DNA of 8,937 nt from an uncultured Chloroflexota bacterium (GCA_913030785.1 CAJWER010000114.1:1-8937); one strand, 5' to 3'; numbered from the stretch's first letter, positions 1 to 7,571 are shown. Program-made: numbers and translations. The notes: a model not told the origin generated them from the sequence alone.

Positions 1-1
1 C

Positions 2-412
2 TACCACTTCGACGACGGCATATACGGGGCGCGCTACTTCGAGTACGGCAGGCCCATCGACCCCGAAAACAGAAGAATCGTAGGCAGGCACGTCGAGCAT
101 GGATTTCTGGCGGAGGCGCCGGATACGGTGCTACTGCTGCTCAGGACCGACGCGGACGTGATCCGAAATCGCATGCAAGAAGCTCCCCACCCCGCAGGCG
201 TGCTTCAAGAGCAGGACATCGAGTTCATACAGGGTCGGTTCGAAGAGGAGTTCAAGGCTTCCCTCTTCAGTCGAAAGTTCGTTCTCGACACCAGTTCGGC
301 GACCCTCGACGAGACCATGGCGGAGTTTGCAGAGGCCATCCAGCCCCACCTGAGCGAGGTGGATCGTTCGCGAATACTGGCCCACAAGGCGCTGACGGGC
401 GGCGCGGGGTAA
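2..412 (+). CDS. P-loop kinase-like protein, C-terminal part (5' end outside window)
   Basis: The reading frame is open from base 2 to a TAA at 410-412, so about 136 C-terminal residues are visible and the start lies upstream. A hydrophobic strand (TVLLLLRTDADVIRNRM) is followed by a charged helix, then EEEFKASLFSRKFVLDTSS and a final amphipathic helix. This order resembles the C-terminal half of nucleoside/nucleotide-kinase-type P-loop proteins: a strand ending in an R/D-rich lid, a basic RNRM-like segment, then a strand giving 'LDTS' before the last helix. The Walker A motif would be upstream and cannot be seen, so the kinase assignment is inference. An internal ATG at 128 is possible, but the codons before it read as equally good protein (for example FDDGIYGARYFEYGRPID), so I treat the gene as cut by the window edge. 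It is 87 bases upstream of the methyltransferase on the same strand. Confidence 0.6.
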   Translation, partial: YHFDDGIYGARYFEYGRPIDPENRRIVGRHVEHGFLAEAPDTVLLLLRTDADVIRNRMQEAPHPAGVLQEQDIEFIQGRFEEEFKASLFSRKFVLDTSSATLDETMAEFAEAIQPHLSEVDRSRILAHKALTGGAG

Positions 413-499
413 GCGGCTTCAACCGAGAGGATATTTGTCGGACTCATGAAGAGGGCATCGCCCCGTTGCCGGTCCGCAGCCCATTAGGAGACTCACCAA

Positions 500-1426
500 A
501 TGAGAGAAAACCTCGCAAAACGCCTGGCGACCGGTGAAAAAATACTTCTGGACGGCGGAACAGGTTCAGAGATTCAACGACGGGGCGTTGGTGTCTCCCG
601 AGGCTACGATGCAAAAGGCAACATCGGACCCTGGTCCAGCGTCGCCAATATGACAGCGCCAGATGTCGTACGTCAGGTCCACAGTGACTATTTGGTGCAA
701 GGAGCCGATATCGTCACCACCAACACCTTTTACGGTAGTCGCAGCCGCATGTCGGTCGCAGGACTGCAGGATCGGTGGGAGGAGTACAACCAGCGTGCTG
801 TGGGGCTCGCCCTTGACGCGCGTGACGCGATAAACCCCCGTGCCCATGTAGTGGGCGGCATAGCACCATCACCCGGCCCGGTCGACTCCTACGACGATCT
901 GCGAGCCCACTCCGAGCTTCTGGCTGACGAGGGCGTCGATGGCATGCTCACGGAATATCTCGGTACCGTAGAGAAGGTGCGCCAGGCCGTTCGCGCGGCT
1001 GCCCCCACCGGACTGCCGCTGCTGATTGGCCTCTGTCACTTCACACCCGACGGGAGGCTGAGCGCGGACGGCGGGTCTATGGAGCAGGTCGTCGAGGCGA
1101 TCACCGACGAGGACGTTCGAGTGGACGCTATTTTGCTCATGTGCAGCCGTCCGGAACAGATCTCCCAGACCCTTCCTCATTTGCGAAAGGCCTTTGGTGG
1201 TCCCATCGGTGCCTACGCCAACATCGGCTACGTAGGATCAGAGGATGCAACCGGCGACGATCCAGCTCGGGAACTCCGCGCCTTCGATATCGGCGAAAAC
1301 ACGCCCGCTCACTACGCGGACTTCGGCAAGGAGTGGCTCGACATGGGGGCCCAGATTATCGGGGGGTGCTGCGCGACCACTCCGGACCACATAGCCGCAC
1401 TCCGTCCAGTCGTCAAAGGTGCGTAG
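500..1426 (+). CDS. Homocysteine S-methyltransferase family protein
   Basis: This 308-residue protein is a single-domain homocysteine S-methyltransferase (a zinc-dependent TIM barrel, as in MmuM/BhmT and the N-terminal domain of MetH). The family moves a methyl group from a donor such as S-methylmethionine, betaine or methyl-folate/cobalamin to homocysteine, giving methionine in the cytoplasm. Visible signatures are LLDGGTGSEIQRRG near residue 17, GADIVTTNTFYG near residue 68, and the three zinc cysteines: C215 in LLMCSRPEQI and C290-C291 in IIGGCCATTPDHI. Length matches the stand-alone family. The start is well supported: AGGAG at 486-490 lies 9 bases before ATG. No cobalamin or folate domain is attached, so the methyl donor cannot be named from sequence. 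The context (a kinase-like gene upstream, a convergent flavoprotein downstream) gives no pathway clue. The family call is firm; the substrate is open. Confidence 0.92.
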   Translation: MRENLAKRLATGEKILLDGGTGSEIQRRGVGVSRGYDAKGNIGPWSSVANMTAPDVVRQVHSDYLVQGADIVTTNTFYGSRSRMSVAGLQDRWEEYNQRAVGLALDARDAINPRAHVVGGIAPSPGPVDSYDDLRAHSELLADEGVDGMLTEYLGTVEKVRQAVRAAAPTGLPLLIGLCHFTPDGRLSADGGSMEQVVEAITDEDVRVDAILLMCSRPEQISQTLPHLRKAFGGPIGAYANIGYVGSEDATGDDPARELRAFDIGENTPAHYADFGKEWLDMGAQIIGGCCATTPDHIAALRPVVKGA

Positions 1427-1520
1427 CAGTCCCGGACCCTACAGCCTGGTTATGGGGCTTAACCCAAGTTCGGGCTAGGAGACCGTTGTCTGACGAGCTC
1501 GCCACGAGCGTGGTTCCAGA

Positions 1521-1550
1521 TTCACCGTTCGTCCTGAGCTTGTCGAAGGT
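1521..1550. repeat. Half of a dispersed palindromic (REP-like) element
   Basis: The sequence CGTTCGTCCTGAGCTTGTCG and its flanks look like the left arm and core of a palindromic element whose full form would read on to a mirrored CGAACGG arm. Here the right arm is missing: after TCGAAGG the sequence goes straight to TGAG. It lies in the gap between the convergent methyltransferase and flavoprotein genes. Its core (minus strand CGACAAGCTC) recurs at 6285-6303 and, with one change, at 7621-7641. I recall this element type as common in several bacterial groups, but copy number cannot be tested here. I see no gene or clear terminator in the rest of 1427-1588. Confidence 0.55.
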
Positions 1551-1588
1551 GAGAGCGCCCATGCGATGTGTCAGGCGCAAGGCCCCAA

Positions 1589-3055
1589 CTACGAGACCGG
1601 CGCCTCGGATGCGGCGTTCTCTCCCGCTAAATGGCCGCTCGTGAATGCCCAGGACAACGCATGGCCGTGGCCAGCAATGAGGACATTGGACGCGCCCGTT
1701 ATCCCAGCGGCATACAGGTGCGGAATAGCATCGCCGTCGATGTCGATCACCCGCATCTCGCGGTCGATCTTGAGCCCCCCGCTGGAGCCAATATTCGGTC
1801 GCAGGGGACCTACGGCGTAGAAGGGGGACACGGAAATCCCCGGGCCGGGAGGTGTCTTCCCAAATGGATCTGGTTGCGTGCCAGCGCCCGCCTTGGCAGT
1901 GACACCCATGTCCTCCTCCAGGGCCCCCACCGGCACACGCAGTTGGTCAGCCAGTCCTGCCAGGCTGTCAGCTTCGTAGAAGTAGTCGGTCCTTTCGCGA
2001 AAGTCGTCGAGGTATGCGTAGGCGATCCCCGGAAAAGTGGACAGGAATAGCTTGCCGTTGCGCAGCCACCCGTCCCTGATCCCCGGCGAGTCATCGGCCT
2101 TCGTGGCTATCCGTGCCGCAAGCCGGGCGTCGAAGACAAGGAACGCGGTTCCTCGGGGCTGGCGGCTCGTTGCCAACTCGGGCGCTTCCAACTCATTGGT
2201 AAAACGACGTCCATCGGTGTTGACGAGGACCGCCCCCTCCAGGAACAGGCGTGGTTCGGGACGCACGTAGGGGGGCGAGGCTGTGCGGAAAGCCGGTTTG
2301 TCTGCGACACCCATCCCGGCCGTAGCCGCCCCGAGAGCCGTTGCCAATACAATCCCGTCTCCGGTGGCGGACTCGAGGCTGGGCTCAATCTCGGACATCT
2401 CGGCTGGACGGCCGTGGGCCCGCGCCAGCTCCTTGTTAGCTCCGAAATACCCCGTGGCCAGCACGACGCCGCGCCGCGCCCTAATTGCCTTGAACTCGTG
2501 ACGCTGCACATGGCGAGTCACGATGCGCGAGACGTTGCCGTCTTCGTCCCGCTCCATCTCCTGAATCGTCGTCTCAGTACGTATCGTTACCCCGGCGTCT
2601 CGGGCGTGCCGCTCTAGTGTCTCGATATAGACTCCGGCGTCGGGCAATGCGTTGTGCATGCGCCGGACCGTGTGTGGGGGTTCGGGATGCGGCCCCGTAT
2701 ACGAAATCCCCATATCGATGAGGCGTTGCAAGGTTGCCGGGGAGCGTTCCACGAGCAATCTAGTCAGCTCAAGGTCGTAGTCCTCTGGACTCGTTCCGGG
2801 TGTCCGGAACTCCAGGTAGTCCCTGAAATGGGTCTCCACGTCGTCCTGAACGCCTGCGTCTTGCTGGAGTTGCGTGCCCGCCGCGGATATTGTGCCGACA
2901 GCCATAGCGGTCGCCCCACCCAGTCCGGGCATCTTCTCGATCAATAGGACCTCTGCTTTACGCTCAGCAGCGGTGTAGGCCGCCATGAGACCGGCCCCCC
3001 CGCCGCCAGCCACAACCACGTCCCACTCCTCGTCCCACCAGGCTTGTGACGTCAA
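1589..3055 (-). CDS. FAD-dependent oxidoreductase, fumarate reductase/succinate dehydrogenase flavoprotein family
   Basis: From a TTG at 3055 the product is 488 residues. It belongs to the FAD-binding fumarate reductase/3-ketosteroid dehydrogenase-like superfamily. The N-terminus has a Rossmann dinucleotide fold: VVVAGGGGAG (glycines 17-22), then LIEKMPGLGG with E40 at the ribose-binding position. The C-terminus (about 448-467) has YAAGITGASNVLIAGHGHAL, the typical FAD-closing segment, followed by an AGENA-like tail. The family moves hydride between FAD and an organic substrate such as an enoate, steroid or dicarboxylate; the substrate here cannot be read. There is no signal peptide or heme motif, so it is probably a soluble cytoplasmic enzyme. 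Start choice: an in-frame ATG at 3133 would add 26 Trp-rich residues lying inside the end of holA and resembling no family N-terminus. The TTG at 3055 has GGGGGAG just upstream, though only about 4 bases away, and sits 19 bases after holA, which fits an operon. The first base could still be 3133. Confidence 0.88.
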   Translation of the reverse strand: MTSQAWWDEEWDVVVAGGGGAGLMAAYTAAERKAEVLLIEKMPGLGGATAMAVGTISAAGTQLQQDAGVQDDVETHFRDYLEFRTPGTSPEDYDLELTRLLVERSPATLQRLIDMGISYTGPHPEPPHTVRRMHNALPDAGVYIETLERHARDAGVTIRTETTIQEMERDEDGNVSRIVTRHVQRHEFKAIRARRGVVLATGYFGANKELARAHGRPAEMSEIEPSLESATGDGIVLATALGAATAGMGVADKPAFRTASPPYVRPEPRLFLEGAVLVNTDGRRFTNELEAPELATSRQPRGTAFLVFDARLAARIATKADDSPGIRDGWLRNGKLFLSTFPGIAYAYLDDFRERTDYFYEADSLAGLADQLRVPVGALEEDMGVTAKAGAGTQPDPFGKTPPGPGISVSPFYAVGPLRPNIGSSGGLKIDREMRVIDIDGDAIPHLYAAGITGASNVLIAGHGHALSWAFTSGHLAGENAASEAPVS

Positions 3056-3074
3056 TAGACTCCCCCAGGAATGC

Positions 3075-4082
3075 TCAAGATCCGCCGTGCTGTATTGCTG
3101 CCACCTCGGCCACCAGCAAGTCCAAAACGACACCCTCGTCTAGAGACGATGATTTAATGCTCAGGTCGGCCTCCATCAGCCGCCGATGGATCTTCACGAG
3201 CTGTTCCGGCCTGAATTTTCGCTCCTGCTCCATCGTCTTTTGCAGGGGATATCCCGAGAGGCCAAGACGCTTGCCGCGCTCGGGGGCGGGGACCCGCCGT
3301 GCACCCAGGTCCTTGGCCAAAATGAGAAGCCTCACCTGCCTCGACAACATCGCAAGCAGGTATCCGGGCGATCCGCCTGAACCTAGTATCAGGTGGACCA
3401 TCCTCGCCGCCGATGCGAAACGTCCCTCTAGGATGGCATCGACCGTCGCGAAGATGTTGGCGTCCCTGGTGTACGACACTATCTCAAGGACATCCTCGTG
3501 GCGGATGGGCTCGCCGGACCTGTACAGGGCCAACTTCTCCAGCTCCCCCGCTACCACCCTCAGGTCGCCGCCGATGGTCTCGGCCAACTCGTCGACAGCA
3601 TCCGATTCTATATCTGCGCCCAATGAGGCGACCCGCGACCGAATCCACTGCCTCAGCTCCGTAGGATTTGGGCGCGAAAACAACCGTGAGTGGGCGTGAG
3701 GCTGGACCGCCTTGAGCAGTGGGTTCGACGTGGACAGCGCGCTGTCCACGAAGACCAGGTCTGTGGTCTCGGGAACGCACTCCAGGTACTCCGAAAGCCC
3801 TTCCCACTCCCCGAGGCCCGCCGTGGCGCTATCAGACTTGGACCGCGAACGTGAAGGCCGGTGCCTCTCAAAACGTGTCAGCAGGCCCCGGACTATCACA
3901 AGCCGCTTGTCCGCGAGAAACGGCACCGTGTCACACGTGGCCATCATCTCCGCCCGGCTGACCGCCGCATCGAACGCCGCAGTGTTCACATCACGGACAT
4001 CAGGAAGACCCACCTCGCTCCTGAGTGTGACGAGTGCCTCATCAATGGTGAAGTCATCGTCGCCGTAGAGTAGGTATATCAA
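3075..4082 (-). CDS. holA: DNA polymerase III subunit delta
   Basis: This 335-residue protein is the delta subunit of the DNA polymerase III clamp loader, which opens the beta sliding clamp and loads it on primed DNA together with delta' and tau/gamma. The N-terminus MIYLLYGDDDFTIDEAL is the family's opening strand with its G(D/E)xxF-type motif. ADKRLVIVRGLL (about residue 60) and TTDLVFVDSAL form the following strands of the AAA+-like domain. The C-terminal half (about residue 210 on: DANIFATVDAILEGR, then LLAMLSRQVRLLILAKDL) is the helical domain that packs the clamp-loader collar. Length is normal (330-345). The start is TTG at 4082, preceded by AAGGA 11 bases upstream; no ATG or GTG lies in frame close by. 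It is the first gene of a probable two-gene minus-strand unit with the flavoprotein and shares a 66-base divergent promoter region with the DUF1232 gene. Confidence 0.93.
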   Translation of the reverse strand: MIYLLYGDDDFTIDEALVTLRSEVGLPDVRDVNTAAFDAAVSRAEMMATCDTVPFLADKRLVIVRGLLTRFERHRPSRSRSKSDSATAGLGEWEGLSEYLECVPETTDLVFVDSALSTSNPLLKAVQPHAHSRLFSRPNPTELRQWIRSRVASLGADIESDAVDELAETIGGDLRVVAGELEKLALYRSGEPIRHEDVLEIVSYTRDANIFATVDAILEGRFASAARMVHLILGSGGSPGYLLAMLSRQVRLLILAKDLGARRVPAPERGKRLGLSGYPLQKTMEQERKFRPEQLVKIHRRLMEADLSIKSSSLDEGVVLDLLVAEVAAIQHGGS

Positions 4083-4114
4083 TGGGCCAGCTTTCCTTGG
4101 TCTGGAGAGCGAGA

Positions 4115-4120
4115 TATAAT
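4115..4120 (+). promoter_or_regulatory. -10 promoter element, TATAAT
   Basis: A perfect TATAAT lies in the 66-base divergent gap, 28 bases before the ATG of the DUF1232 gene. No good -35 is present at 16-17 bases (the best is TTTCCT or TTCCTT around 4092-4098), and there is no TGn extension. On the minus strand the same spot reads TATTAT, so it could also serve holA. The ribosome binding site AGGAGG at 4137-4142 lies 6 bases before the ATG at 4149. Confidence 0.5.
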
Positions 4121-4148
4121 AGCACGCGGAGTCGGTAGGAGGTGGAGG

Positions 4149-4523
4149 ATGTTGCTGCGAGGGCTGTACCAGCTACTTAGCATGACGGGCATACCTCGAC
4201 TCGTCTTCAGACTCATGATGGATCGGCGGGTACCCTTGTGGACCAAGTTCATCATTCCCGCTGGAATCGTCTACCTGATTCTGCCCTTCGACGTGCTGCC
4301 CGATATGGTACCAGCATTGGGTCGGATCGACGACCTGTTGGCCATCGTGTTTTCAGTCGGGCTGTTTCTCGCGCTCTCGCCCGGGAAGGTCGTATCGGAA
4401 CACATTCGCGGGACACCAGCCGGGGACGGTAATGATTCGAATGATGAGGACTCCCCGAAGTCGAGCGTCGTAGACGGTTCGTTCCGCTATCTCGACGACG
4501 ACGAGCGTGAAAAGAGGGGATAG
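4149..4523 (+). CDS. DUF1232 (YkvA-type) small membrane protein
   Basis: This 124-residue protein carries a complete DUF1232 core. K33 is followed by a hydrophobic stretch (about 34-47), then the signature PFDVLPDMVPALGRIDD (residues 46-62) and a second hydrophobic helix (about 63-79). This predicts a two-helix inner-membrane hairpin joined by the conserved Pro/Asp loop. The tail after residue 85 is acidic and probably disordered. No biochemical role is established for the family, so none is given. The start has a strong AGGAGG ribosome binding site and a perfect TATAAT upstream. It is followed after 80 bases by the ychF-like gene on the same strand and may share its transcript. Confidence 0.88.
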   Translation: MLLRGLYQLLSMTGIPRLVFRLMMDRRVPLWTKFIIPAGIVYLILPFDVLPDMVPALGRIDDLLAIVFSVGLFLALSPGKVVSEHIRGTPAGDGNDSNDEDSPKSSVVDGSFRYLDDDEREKRG

Positions 4524-4603
4524 TCGCGTTCCGACTCGAAGGCTTCTGTCGCCTGCCGCTCGCTATTCAATTTTAAGATCACTCAGTCGGAGGTCGTCGT
4601 AAG

Positions 4604-5701
4604 ATGGATATTGGTATCGTGGGTTTGCCCAGCAGTGGTAAGACCACCATGTTCAACGCGGTCACGCGCGGCTCGGTGGCGGTCGCCGACCACTCTGGCC
4701 GGGGCAAGCCCAACGTAGGAGTCGCCAAGGTCCCAGACCCGCGGCTAGACAAGCTGGTCAGCATATTCAGTTCGAAAAAAAGGGTCGCCGCGGAGATCAA
4801 ATACGTGGACGTGCCGCCTCCCCCGGAGGGTTTCGGCAAGACACGCGGCATCTCCGGCGAATACCTCGGGCACCTGCAGCTCGTTGACGTACTCATGGTG
4901 GTCGTCCGAGCCTTCGAGGATCCCGCAGTCACCGGCGCCGAGGACGGAATCGATCCCGTTCGAGATGCAGAACTCATGCTCTTGGAGCTCGCCTTTGCCG
5001 ATATCGAACTGCTGGACCGCCGCCTGTCACGGCTCATCGAAAGTGCAAAGGGAGCCAGGGTCCAGGAGCGTGAAGGGCAGGCCAAAGAGCGGGCACTATT
5101 GGAACGGCTCAAGGTAGGCCTGGAGGATGGCGTCCCAATCCGAAAACAGGAATTCACCGAGGACGAGTCCCGCGCACTCCGCGGGTTCAACCTGCTCACC
5201 GACAAACCAGTAATTGTCGTTGCCAATCTCGGCGAGGACATACTGTCGGAAGCCGTGGCCACCGAGGAAAGCCTCTCAGCCACTCTGGATGGGTCTCAGG
5301 ACGGCATAGCTGCAATATGCGGCTCTCTGGAAATGGAACTGGCCAGCATGTCTCCCGAAGACGAGGCCGAAATGCGAGAGGCTATGGAGGTAGAAGGATC
5401 TGGTCTGGACCGCATGATCGTGCTGTCCTACCTTGCTTCCGATACCATCACGTTCTACACTGCTGCGGAAGTGGAGGCGCGCGCCTGGGCTGCCGACAGG
5501 GGTACGGAGGCCTCCCAGGCCGCGGGCAAGATTCACACGGACCTGGAGCGCGGCTTCATTCGAGCGGAGGTCGTAGCCTACGACGAATTCCTCGACTGTC
5601 TCACATACGCGGAAGCCCGGCGCCGCGGCCTGTATCGCAACGAAGGCAAGACCTATGTCATCAAGGACGGCGACATGGTCAACATCCTATTCAACGTGTA
5701 G
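4604..5701 (+). CDS. ychF: YchF/OLA1-family P-loop NTPase, divergent
   Basis: At 365 residues it has the usual YchF length and order: an OBG-type G domain, a coiled-coil insertion (about 120-170, rich in E/R/L), and a C-terminal TGS/DUF933 domain. G1 is GLPSSGKTT (residues 7-15; family norm GLPNVGKST). G4 is N208-L-G-E211, the NxxE form that gives YchF its ATP preference. The C-terminal DUF933 block is strongly conserved: AAGKIHTDLERGFIRAEVV, then RNEGKTYVIKDGDMVNILFNV-type ending. YchF binds ribosomes and is linked to stress and translation control. Two features are odd. The G3 motif, normally DIAG, reads DVPP (residues 69-72) inside VDVPPPPEGFGK. The histidine of the usual IxHVxG loop (H114 of E. 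coli YchF) is absent; the segment reads EDPAVTGAEDGIDP. It may be a lineage-specific paralogue with altered hydrolysis. The start is clear: GGAGGT at 4589-4594, 9 bases before ATG. Confidence 0.9.
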   Translation: MDIGIVGLPSSGKTTMFNAVTRGSVAVADHSGRGKPNVGVAKVPDPRLDKLVSIFSSKKRVAAEIKYVDVPPPPEGFGKTRGISGEYLGHLQLVDVLMVVVRAFEDPAVTGAEDGIDPVRDAELMLLELAFADIELLDRRLSRLIESAKGARVQEREGQAKERALLERLKVGLEDGVPIRKQEFTEDESRALRGFNLLTDKPVIVVANLGEDILSEAVATEESLSATLDGSQDGIAAICGSLEMELASMSPEDEAEMREAMEVEGSGLDRMIVLSYLASDTITFYTAAEVEARAWAADRGTEASQAAGKIHTDLERGFIRAEVVAYDEFLDCLTYAEARRRGLYRNEGKTYVIKDGDMVNILFNV

Positions 5702-5703
5702 CA

Positions 5704-6324
5704 GTGGCGAACATCCACGTGGATGACGAGATAACCTTGCGCTGGCCAGTCATGGACGCCGCGGACGAAATGTTCGCCCTTATTGCAGCCAATCGAACTT
5801 ACCTGGCACGCTGGTTACCGTGGGCTCCGGACCATACCCTGGAAAACGAGCGCCAGTGGATAAAAGGCCGCATGCAGGTCAAGGTCGGCGGAACATGCAG
5901 TCCTTCCTTGCTAATCTATCAGGGGTCTCTGGTCGGCCTGACAGGCGTCACCAGTAAGGACCCCTTGAACAAGTCCTGCACCCTCGGCTACTACCTGGCT
6001 GGGGCCTATCAGGGCCGCGGCATTGTGACCCGTGCCTGCCGTGGTGTCCTGTCTTACGCGTTCGACACCCTGGGAATGCACCGTGTTCAGATCAGTGCAA
6101 ATCCCGCAAACACCCGCAGCCTCGCGATCCCACGACGACTGGGTTTCATATATGAAGGCACGATGCGCGAAGTCGAGTTTCTCAATGGCCGTTTCCAGGA
6201 TTCCACGTCCTATTACATGCTGGCGTCAGAGTGGACAAGGTTGAGGTCGATGGAAGGGGAGGTGAAGCGGCCAATCGGACCGACGGTCCGACAAGCTCTC
6301 CACGATCAAAAACGCACACCATGA
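5704..6324 (+). CDS. GNAT family N-acetyltransferase, RimJ/RimL type
   Basis: From the GTG at 5704, two bases after the ychF stop, the product is 206 residues. It matches the RimJ/RimL acetyltransferases, which move acetyl from acetyl-CoA to protein N-termini or small amines. The N-terminal strand ITLRWPVMDAADEMFALI and ANRTYLARWLPWAP are typical. The acetyl-CoA pyrophosphate loop is YQGRGIVTRA (Q103-V108), followed by the helix of the fold. NPANTRSLAIPRRLGF and YEGTMRE complete motif B and the last strands. The domain should end near MLASEW; about 28 further residues (TRLRSMEG... to KRTP) look unrelated, and part of that tail is encoded by a repeat element (6285-6303). No clear ribosome binding site precedes the GTG, so translation probably depends on coupling to ychF. 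A second in-frame GTG at 5719 is an alternative start. The target protein is unknown. Confidence 0.87.
   Translation: MANIHVDDEITLRWPVMDAADEMFALIAANRTYLARWLPWAPDHTLENERQWIKGRMQVKVGGTCSPSLLIYQGSLVGLTGVTSKDPLNKSCTLGYYLAGAYQGRGIVTRACRGVLSYAFDTLGMHRVQISANPANTRSLAIPRRLGFIYEGTMREVEFLNGRFQDSTSYYMLASEWTRLRSMEGEVKRPIGPTVRQALHDQKRTP
6285..6303 (-). repeat. Dispersed repeat copy inside the GNAT 3' end
   Basis: GGTCCGACAAGCTCTCCAC matches the copy at 7623-7641 at 17 of 19 positions and shares the CGACAAGCTC core with the half element at 1521-1550 (opposite orientation). It sits in the final codons of the GNAT gene, 18 bases before the hemW start, and appears to have supplied the extra C-terminal residues of the acetyltransferase. 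Confidence 0.5.
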
Positions 6325-7565
6325 CACAAGATACCAACGCAGAGTCCGCGACAATTACCACGCCGAATCCGGGACAGGAGCCCATAGGCCTGTACGTCCA
6401 TATCCCCTTCTGTCAGACCAAATGCCCATACTGCGACTTCAACACCTACGCCGCCATCGATCCTCTAATGCCCAGCTACGTCGCCGCCCTCCGCACGGAG
6501 ATCATAGGGTGGGGCGCAGTCCTGGGCAGGCCCCCTCTGGCCTCAGTGTTCTTCGGTGGCGGCACCCCGTCCTACCTGCCGGAAGGCGACCTGGCCGCTT
6601 TGATGCAGGCCATCGACAGCTCCTTCACGATCACATCCAACGCAGAGATCACTGTCGAGGCAAACCCCGACGACCTATCATCGGCCAAGCTGAACTCCAT
6701 CCACTCGGCCGGCGTAAACCGCCTCAGTATAGGCGTGCAGAGCCTCGACGACGGCCTGCTGAAGGTCCTGGGACGACGGCACTCGGCGCGGGAAGCGATC
6801 GATGCGTACAAAGCTGCGACCGAGGCCGGCTTCGACAACATTAGCCTCGATCTGATGTACGGCCTCCCCGATCAGAGCCTCGATCAATGGCGAGATACCG
6901 TGGGTGCGATCGTTGAGCTACACCCTGCCCACTTGTCCATGTACTGCCTGACCCTTGAGGTCGGCACACCCATGGAAAAATCAATCAACACCGGCGTCAT
7001 GCCCGACCCCGACCCAGATCTGGCCGCAGACATGTATCTAGCCGCCGAAGACGCCATGCAGAGGGCCGGATACCGCCACTACGAGATATCGAACTGGGCG
7101 CTACCGGACCGCGAGAGCAAACACAACCTGACCTACTGGCTAAACGGAGATTTTCTGGGGGTTGGGCCGGGCGCCCACTCATACCTGGCGCAACACAGAT
7201 TCCACAACCTGCGCTCACCAAGGGAGTACATCCGCCGCATGTCCGACGGCGCTCCCCCACGAGCCGGAATCGCCATAGACACGCGAATGCTCGAAGAGAT
7301 GCCTGCCGTGGAGTCCGTAGAGGCGATAGATCAGTCCATGGAGATGGCCGAGACCATGATGATGGGCCTGCGTCTAGACACTGGCATCGTCGAGGCGGAC
7401 TTCGCCGCCCGGTTTGGACGCACCCTGTCCGACGTCTATGCCGATGTCATGCCAGAACTGCACCAATTAGTGCTGATCGAAACCAAAGCTGGAGCCATCA
7501 AGCTGACCGACCGAGGCCGACTGCTCGGCAACGAGGTATTCAGCCGCTTCTTCGATCCCCAATAG
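6321..7565 (+). CDS. hemW: Radical SAM heme chaperone HemW (coproporphyrinogen dehydrogenase-like)
   Basis: This 414-residue protein is of the HemW family, which binds heme and delivers it to membrane proteins; older annotations call it oxygen-independent coproporphyrinogen III oxidase. YVHIPFCQTKCPYCDFNTY places the 4Fe-4S cysteines at C31, C35 and C38, followed by F40 where true HemN has a fourth cysteine (CxxxCxxCxC). GGGTPS (79-84) is the SAM-binding loop. HNLTYW (268-273), followed by LNGDFLGVGPGAHSY, is the HemW-specific HNxxYW segment absent from HemN, so HemW is preferred over HemN. The C-terminal HemN-C-type region (MMMGLRLDTGI onward) ends at the usual place. Start choice: an in-frame ATG at 6231 would add 30 residues lying inside the GNAT gene. 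ATG at 6321 overlaps the GNAT stop as ATGA, giving translational coupling, and leaves a normal-length N-terminus. No clear Shine-Dalgarno is visible before it. Confidence 0.93.
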   Translation: MTQDTNAESATITTPNPGQEPIGLYVHIPFCQTKCPYCDFNTYAAIDPLMPSYVAALRTEIIGWGAVLGRPPLASVFFGGGTPSYLPEGDLAALMQAIDSSFTITSNAEITVEANPDDLSSAKLNSIHSAGVNRLSIGVQSLDDGLLKVLGRRHSAREAIDAYKAATEAGFDNISLDLMYGLPDQSLDQWRDTVGAIVELHPAHLSMYCLTLEVGTPMEKSINTGVMPDPDPDLAADMYLAAEDAMQRAGYRHYEISNWALPDRESKHNLTYWLNGDFLGVGPGAHSYLAQHRFHNLRSPREYIRRMSDGAPPRAGIAIDTRMLEEMPAVESVEAIDQSMEMAETMMMGLRLDTGIVEADFAARFGRTLSDVYADVMPELHQLVLIETKAGAIKLTDRGRLLGNEVFSRFFDPQ

Positions 7566-7571
7566 AACGGT

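Noticed and set aside
1141..1644. Plus-strand 167-residue frame across the methyltransferase end and the convergent gap
   Set aside because: Its first half is the methyltransferase in another frame (Arg/Ser/His-rich) and its second half is repeat and antisense flavoprotein.
4574..4579. TAAGAT as a -10 box for ychF
   Set aside because: Only a partial match, with no -35 at suitable spacing; co-transcription from the DUF1232 promoter is as likely.
4579..5283. Long Ser/Arg-rich minus-strand frame opposite ychF
   Set aside because: Its composition is that of an antisense shadow of a well-conserved gene; it has no recognisable motif.
5317..5703. An N-terminal extension of the GNAT gene reaching back to 5317 (335-residue form)
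   Set aside because: The stretch is ychF read in another frame (Arg/Gly/His-rich, no family resemblance). The RimL-type fold begins right after the GTG at 5704.
6231..6320. hemW start at the ATG at 6231
   Set aside because: The added 30 residues lie inside the GNAT gene and have no HemW resemblance; the ATGA overlap at 6321-6324 is the better start.
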